Of a DNA stretch of 64,000 nt, positions 57,601 to 64,000 are shown piece after piece (position 1 is the first letter of the stretch; the number at the start of each line of letters is the position of its first letter). The notes under the pieces are model-generated. The model was not told the DNA's origin. It made no database searches and saw only the letters and a list, made by a program, of their open reading frames with translations. The position numbers and the translations under genes were made by a program. The stretch is from Atherix ibis (Eukaryota > Arthropoda > Insecta > Diptera > Athericidae): the NCBI GenBank assembly GCA_958298945.1, contig OY282610.1:19554233-19618232 (forward strand), given 5' to 3'.

Positions 57601-59692
57601 ACTGAAAATTTTTACTGAAAAATTTTACTGAAAATTTTTACTGAAAATTTTTACTGAAAAATTTTACTGAAAATTTTTACTGAAAAATTTTACTGAAAAT
57701 TTTTACTGAAAATTTTTACTGAAAATTTTTACTGAAAATTTTTACTGAAAATTTTTACTGAAAATTTTTACTGAAAATTTTTACTGAAAATTTTTACTGA
57801 AAATTTTTACTGAAAATTTTTACTGAAAATTTTTACTGAAAATTTTTACTGAAAATTTTTACTGAAAATTTTTACTGAAAATTTTTACTGAAAATTTTTA
57901 CTGAAAATTTTTACTGAAAATTTTTACTGAAAATTTTTACTGAAAATTTTTACTGAAAATTTTTACTGAAAAATTTTACTGAAAAATTTTACTGAAAATT
58001 TTTACTGAAAAATTTTACTGAAAAATTTTACTGAAAATTTTTACTGAAAAATTTTACTGAAAATTTTTACTGAAAAATTTTACTGAAAAATTTTACTGAA
58101 AAATTTTACTGAAAAATTTTACTGAAAAATTTTACTGAAAAATTTTACTGAAAATTTTACTGAAAATTTTTACTGAAAATATTTACTGAAAATTTTTACT
58201 GAAAATTTTTACTGAAAATTTTTACTGAAAATTTTTACTGAAAATTTTTACTGAAAATTTTTACTGAAAATTTTTACTGAAAATTTTTACTGAAAATTTT
58301 TACTGAAAATTTTTACTGAAAATTTTTACTGAAAATTTTTACTCAGTTTTTACTGAAAATTTTTACTCAGTTTTTACTGAAAATTTTTACTGAAAATTTT
58401 TACTGAAAATTTTTACTGAAAATTTTTACTGAAAATTTTTACTGAAAATTTTTACTGAAAATTTTTACTGAAAATTTTTACTGAAAATTTTTACTGAAAA
58501 TTTTTACTGAAAAATTTTACTGAAAAATTTTACTGAAAATTTTTACTGAAAATTTTTACTGAAAATTTTTACTGAAAAATTTTACTGAAAAATTTTACTG
58601 AAAAATTTTACTGAAAAATTTTACTGAAAAATTTTACTGAAAAATTTTACTGAAAATTTTACTGAAAATTTTTACTGAAAATATTTACTGAAAATTTTTA
58701 CTGAAAATTTTTACTGAAAATTTTTACTGAAAATTTTTACTGAAAATTTTTACTGAAAATTTTTACTGAAAATTTTTACTGAAAATTTTTCCTGAAAATT
58801 TTTCCTGAAAATTTTTACTGAAAATTTTTACTGAAAATTTTTACTGAAAATTTTTACTCAGTTTTTACTGAAAATTTTTACTGAAAATTTTTACTGAAAA
58901 TTTTTACTGAAAATTTTTACTGAAAATTTTTACTGAAAATTTTTACTGAAAATTTTTACTGAAAATTTTTACTGAAAATTTTTACTGAAAATTTTTACTG
59001 AAAATTTTTACTGAAAAATTTTACTGAAAAATTTTACTGAAAATTTTTACTGAAAAATTTTACTGAAAAATTTTACTGAAAATTTTTACTGAAAAATTTT
59101 ACTGAAAAATTTTACTGAAAATTTTTACTGAAAAATTTTACTGAAAAATTTTACTGAAAAATTTTACTGAAAAATTTTACTGAAAAATTTTACTGAAAAA
59201 TTTTACTGAAAAATTTTACTGAAAAATTTTACTGAAAATTTTACTGAAAATTTTTACTGAAAATATTTACTGAAAATTTTTACTGAAAATTTTTACTGAA
59301 AATATTTACTGAAAATTTTTACTGAAAATATTTACTGAAAATTTTTACTGAAAATTTTTACTGAAAATTTTTACTGAAAATTTTTACTGAAAATTTTTAC
59401 TGAAAATTTTTACTGAAAATTTTTACTGAAAATTTTTACTGAAAATTTTTACTGAAAATTTTTACTGAAAATTTTTACTCAGTTTTTACTGAAAATTTTT
59501 ACTCAGTTTTTACTGAAAATTTTTACTGAAAATTTTTACTGAAAATTTTTACTGAAAATTTTTACTGAAAATTTTTACTGAAAATTTTTACTGAAAATTT
59601 TTACTGAAAATTTTTACTGAAAATTTTTACTGAAAATTTTTACTGAAAATTTTTACTGAAAATTTTACAGAAAGGTTTTACTGAACATTTTT

Positions 59693-62600
59693 ACTGACAA
59701 ATGTTTACTAACAAATTGTTTACTGAAAATTTTTACTGACAAATGTTTACTGACAAATTTTTACTGAAAATTTTTACTGAAAATTTTTACTGAAAATTTT
59801 TACTGAAAATTTTTACTGAAAATTTTACAGAAAAGTTTTACTGAACATTTTTACTGACAAATGTTTACTGACAAATTGTTTACTGAAAATTTTTACTGAC
59901 AAACTGTTTGCTAGAAATTTTTACTGAAAAATTGTTTACTGAAAATTTTTACTGAAAAATTGTTTACTGAAAATTTTTATTAAGCATTTTTACTGAAAAT
60001 TTTTACTGAAAAATTGTTTACTGAAAATTTTTACTGAAAATTTTTACTGAAAATTTTTACTGAAAATTTTTACTGAAAATTTTTACTGAAAATTTTTACT
60101 GAAAATTTTTACTGAAAATTTTTACTGAAAATTTTTACTGAAAATTTTTACTGAAAATTTTTACTGAAAATTTTTACTGAAAATTTTTACTGAAAATTTT
60201 TACTGAAAATTTTTACTGAAAATTTTTACTGAAAATTTTTACTGAAAATTTTTACTGAAAATTTTTACTGAAAATTTTTACTGAAAATTTTTACTGAAAA
60301 TTTTTACTGAAAAATTTTACTGAAAATTTTACTGAAAATTTTTACTGAAAATATTTACTGAAAATTTTTACTGAAAATATTTACTGAAAATTTTTACTGA
60401 AAATTTTTACTGAAAAATTTTACTGAAAAATTTTACTGAAAATTTTTACTGAAAAATTTTACTGAAAAATTTTACTGAAAATTTTTACTGAAAAATTTTA
60501 CTGAAAAATTTTACTGAAAAATTTTACTGAAAAATTTTACTGAAAAATTTTACTGAAAAATTTTACTGAAAATTTTACTGAAAATTTTTACTGAAAATAT
60601 TTACTGAAAATTTTTACTGAAAATATTTACTGAAAATTTTTACTGAAAATTTTTACTGAAAATTTTTACTGAAAATTTTTCCTGAAAATTTTTACTGAAA
60701 ATTTTTACTGAAAATTTTTACTGAAAATTTTTACTGAAAATTTTTACTCAGTTTTTACTGAAAATTTTTACTGAAAATTTTTACTGAAAATTTTTACTGA
60801 AAATTTTTACTGAAAATTTTTACTGAAAATTTTTACTGAAAATTTTTACTGAAAATTTTTACTGAAAATTTTTACTCAGTTTTTACTGAAAATTTTTACT
60901 CAGTTTTTACTGAAAATTTTTACTGAAAATTTTTACTGAAAATTTTTACTGAAAATTTTTACTGAAAATTTTTACTGAAAATTTTTACTGAAAATTTTTA
61001 CTGAAAATTTTTACTGAAAATTTTTACTGAAAATTTTTACTGAAAATTTTTACTGAAAATTTTTACTGAAAATTTTTACTGAAAATTTTTACTGAAAATT
61101 TTTACTGAAAATTTTACAGAAAGGTTTTACTGAACATTTTTACTGACAAATGTTTACTAACAAATTGTTTACTGAAAATTTTTACTGACAAATGTTTACT
61201 GACAAATTTTTACTGAAAATTTTTACTGAAAATTTTTACTGAAAATTTTTACTGAAAATTTTTACTGAAAATTTTACAGAAAAGTTTTACTGAACATTTT
61301 TACTGACAAATGTTTACTGACAAATTGTTTACTGAAAATTTTTACTGACAAACTGTTTGCTAGAAATTTTTACTGAAAAATTGTTTACTGAAAATTTTTA
61401 CTGAAAAATTGTTTACTGAAAATTTTTATTAAGCATTTTTACTGAAAATTTTTACTGAAAAATTGTTTACTGAAAATTTTTACTGAAAATTTTTACTGAA
61501 AATTTTTACTGAAAATTTTTACTGAAAATTTTTACTGAAAATTTTTACTGAAAATTTTTACTGAAAATTTTTACTGAAAATTTTTACTGAAAATTTTTAC
61601 TGAAAATTTTTACTGAAAATTTTTACTGAAAATTTTTACTGAAAATTTTTACTGAAAATTTTTACTGAAAATTTTTACTGAAAATTTTTACTGAAAATTT
61701 TTACTGAAAATTTTTACTGAAAATTTTTACTGAAAATTTTTACTGAAAATTTTTACTGAAAAATTTTACTGAAAAATTTTTACTGAAAAATTTTACTGAA
61801 AAATTTTTACTGAAAATTTTTACTGAAAATTTTTACTGAAAATTTTTACTGAAAATTTTTACTGAAAATTTTTACTGAAAATTTTTACTGAAAATTTTTA
61901 CTGAAAATTTTTACTGAAAATTTTTACTGAAAATTTTTACTGAAAATTTTTACTGAAAATTTTTACTGAAAATTTTTACTGAAAATTTTTACTGAAAATT
62001 TTTACTGAAAATTTTTACTGAAAATTTTTACTGAAAATTTTTACTGAAAATTTTTACTGAAAATTTTTACTGAAAATTTTTACTGAAAATTTTTACTGAA
62101 AATTTTTACTGAAAATTTTTACTGAAAATTTTTACTGAAAATTTTTACTGAAAATTTTTACTGAAAATTTTTACTGAAAATTTTTACTGAAAATTTTTAC
62201 TGAAAAATTTTACTGAAAATTTTACTGAAAATTTTTACTGAAAATATTTACTGAAAATTTTTACTGAAAATATTTACTGAAAATTTTTACTGAAAATTTT
62301 TACTGAAAAATTTTACTGAAAAATTTTACTGAAAATTTTTACTGAAAAATTTTACTGAAAATTTTTACTGAAAATTTTACAGAAAGGTTTTACTGAACAT
62401 TTTTACTGACAAATGTTTACTAACAAATTGTTTACTGAAAATTTTTACTGACAAATGTTTACTGACAAATTTTTACTGAAAATTTTTACTGAAAATTTTT
62501 ACTGAAAATTTTTACTGAAAATTTTTACTGAAAATTTTACAGAAAAGTTTTACTGAACATTTTTACTGACAAATGTTTACTGACAAATTGTTTACTGAAA

Positions 62601-63950
62601 ATTTTTACTGACAAACTGTTTGCTAGAAATTTTTACTGAAAAATTGTTTACTGAAAATTTTTACTGAAAAATTGTTTACTGAAAATTTTTATTAAGCATT
62701 TTTACTGAAAATTTTTACTGAAAAATTGTTTACTGAAAATTTTTACTGAAAATTTTTACTGAAAATTTTTACTGAAAATTTTTACTGAAAATTTTTACTG
62801 AAAATTTTTACTGAAAATTTTTACTGAAAATTTTTACTGAAAATTTTTACTGAAAATTTTTACTGAAAATTTTTACTGAAAATTTTTACTGAAAATTTTT
62901 ACTGAAAATTTTTACTGAAAATTTTTACTGAAAATTTTTACTGAAAATTTTTACTGAAAATTTTTACTGAAAATTTTTACTGAAAATTTTTACTGAAAAT
63001 TTTTACTGAAAATTTTTACTGAAAAATTTTACTGAAAAATTTTTACTGAAAAATTTTACTGAAAAATTTTTACTGAAAATTTTTACTGAAAATTTTTACT
63101 GAAAATTTTTACTGAAAATTTTTACTGAAAATTTTTACTGAAAATTTTTACTGAAAATTTTTACTGAAAATTTTTACTGAAAATTTTTACTGAAAATTTT
63201 TACTGAAAATTTTTACTGAAAATTTTTACTGAAAATTTTTACTGAAAATTTTTACTGAAAATTTTTACTGAAAATTTTTACTGAAAATTTTTACTGAAAA
63301 TTTTTACTGAAAATTTTTACTGAAAATTTTTACTGAAAATTTTTACTGAAAATTTTTACTGAAAATTTTTACTGAAAATTTTTACTGAAAATTTTTACTG
63401 AAAATTTTTACTGAAAATTTTTACTGAAAATTTTTACTGAAAATTTTTACTGAAAAATTTTACTGAAAATTTTACTGAAAATTTTTACTGAAAATATTTA
63501 CTGAAAATTTTTACTGAAAATATTTACTGAAAATTTTTACTGAAAATTTTTACTGAAAAATTTTACTGAAAAATTTTACTGAAAATTTTTACTGAAAAAT
63601 TTTACTGAAAAATTTTACTGAAAATTTTTACTGAAAAATTTTACTGAAAAATTTTACTGAAAAATTTTACTGAAAAATTTTACTGAAAAATTTTACTGAA
63701 AAATTTTACTGAAAATTTTACTGAAAATTTTTACTGAAAATATTTACTGAAAATTTTTACTGAAAATATTTACTGAAAATTTTTACTGAAAATTTTTCCT
63801 GAAAATTTTTACTGAAAATTTTTCCTGAAAATTTTTACTGAAAATTTTTCCTGAAAATTTTTACTGAAAATTTTTACTGAAAATTTTTACTGAAAATTTT
63901 TACTCAGTTTTTACTGAAAATTTTTACTGAAAATTTTTACTGAAAATTTT
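59693..63950. repeat. Long higher-order repeat, three copies at the right end
   Basis: Copies starting at 59693, 61142 and 62405 share an ordered series of rare units: ACAGAAAGGTTTT just before, the marker cassette, ACAGAAAAGTTTT, ACTGACAAACTGTTTGCTAG, ACTGAAAAATTGTTT twice, and a unique TTATTAAGCATTTTT (59979, 61428, 62691). Period lengths are 1449 and 1263 bp; the difference comes from different numbers of basic units, so these are recent large duplications. Confidence 0.92.
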
Positions 63951-64000
63951 TACTGAAAATTTTTACTGAAAATTTTTACTGAAAATTTTTACTGAAAATT

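Larger units (their letters stand above)
49731..64000. repeat. 13-bp satellite array (ACTGAAAATTTTT), at least 14.3 kb
   Basis: The array runs without interruption from 49731 to the window edge. The basic unit is ACTGAAAATTTTT (11 of 13 bases A or T); length divided by 13 gives about 1,100 units. Regular variants exist: ACTGAAAAATTTT (A/T swap, often in runs), ACTGAAAATATTT (often in pairs), an 11-bp unit ACTCAGTTTTT (from 54772 onward), 13-bp ACAGAAAGGTTTT, and 14- to 15-bp units ACTGACAAATGTTT, ACTAACAAATTGTTT and ACTGACAAACTGTTT that occur together. There are no CRISPR-like spacers and no open frame of interest. The pattern is a true tandem satellite with higher-order organisation. Confidence 0.99.

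Noticed and set aside
49731..64000. Regular short repeats as a CRISPR array
   Set aside because: There are no unique spacers; units follow each other directly, the genome is eukaryotic, and no cas genes exist.

Overview
The window is AT-rich eukaryotic DNA, almost certainly from an insect and most likely a fly (Diptera). The evidence is short introns with GT/AG ends, several mariner lineages, jockey-like non-LTR retrotransposons, and a set of genes with insect-type relatives (HLH4C/NHLH-type bHLH, Torsin, a SMYD3-like SET-MYND protein, XRCC1, Rpn12). No bacterial, plasmid or CRISPR signal is present. The species cannot be named from sequence alone.

Layout. From 1 to about 26,100 the DNA is a graveyard of transposons. 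It holds degenerate IS630/Tc1-mariner-like copies, two of which lie in a 1.45-kb inverted repeat at 641-5183. It also holds non-LTR reverse transcriptase fragments, five dead mariner copies from at least four lineages, and one 5'-truncated LINE with a perfect 14-bp target-site duplication. Only one host gene lies inside this part: a three-exon zinc-finger gene (17033-18785, minus), whose 3' end and downstream repeat are copied again at 21.4-22.2 kb.

From 26.7 to 48.8 kb the window is gene-rich: NHLH-type bHLH (+), mitochondrial ribosomal protein L30 (+), Torsin (-), a seven-exon SMYD3-like gene (+), a mariner with an intact 404-codon transposase joined directly to a broken partial copy of the SMYD3-like gene, an AT-hook nuclear protein (-), proteasome lid subunit Rpn12 (+), XRCC1 (-), and the first exon of a probable FAM177-family gene (+). 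Exon phases were checked by hand: mRpL30, Torsin, SMYD3-like, Rpn12, XRCC1 and the zinc-finger gene all join in frame. These genes are independent housekeeping or developmental loci. The pairs Torsin/SMYD3, AT-hook/Rpn12 and XRCC1/FAM177 are divergent; mRpL30/Torsin and Rpn12/XRCC1 are convergent.

From 49,731 to the end (at least 14.3 kb) the window is one uninterrupted satellite with a 13-bp unit (ACTGAAAATTTTT) and higher-order structure. It appears to sit in intron 1 of the FAM177-like gene.

The observations most worth a second look are: (1) the intronic satellite and its higher-order repeats; (2) the SMYD3 / intact mariner / SMYD3-pseudogene arrangement, in which the transposase carries a fourfold expanded 20-residue repeat; (3) three short-loop foldback palindromes, two of which fall exactly on catalytic motifs of dead transposons; (4) the 1.45-kb inverted repeat that could form a long hairpin RNA.
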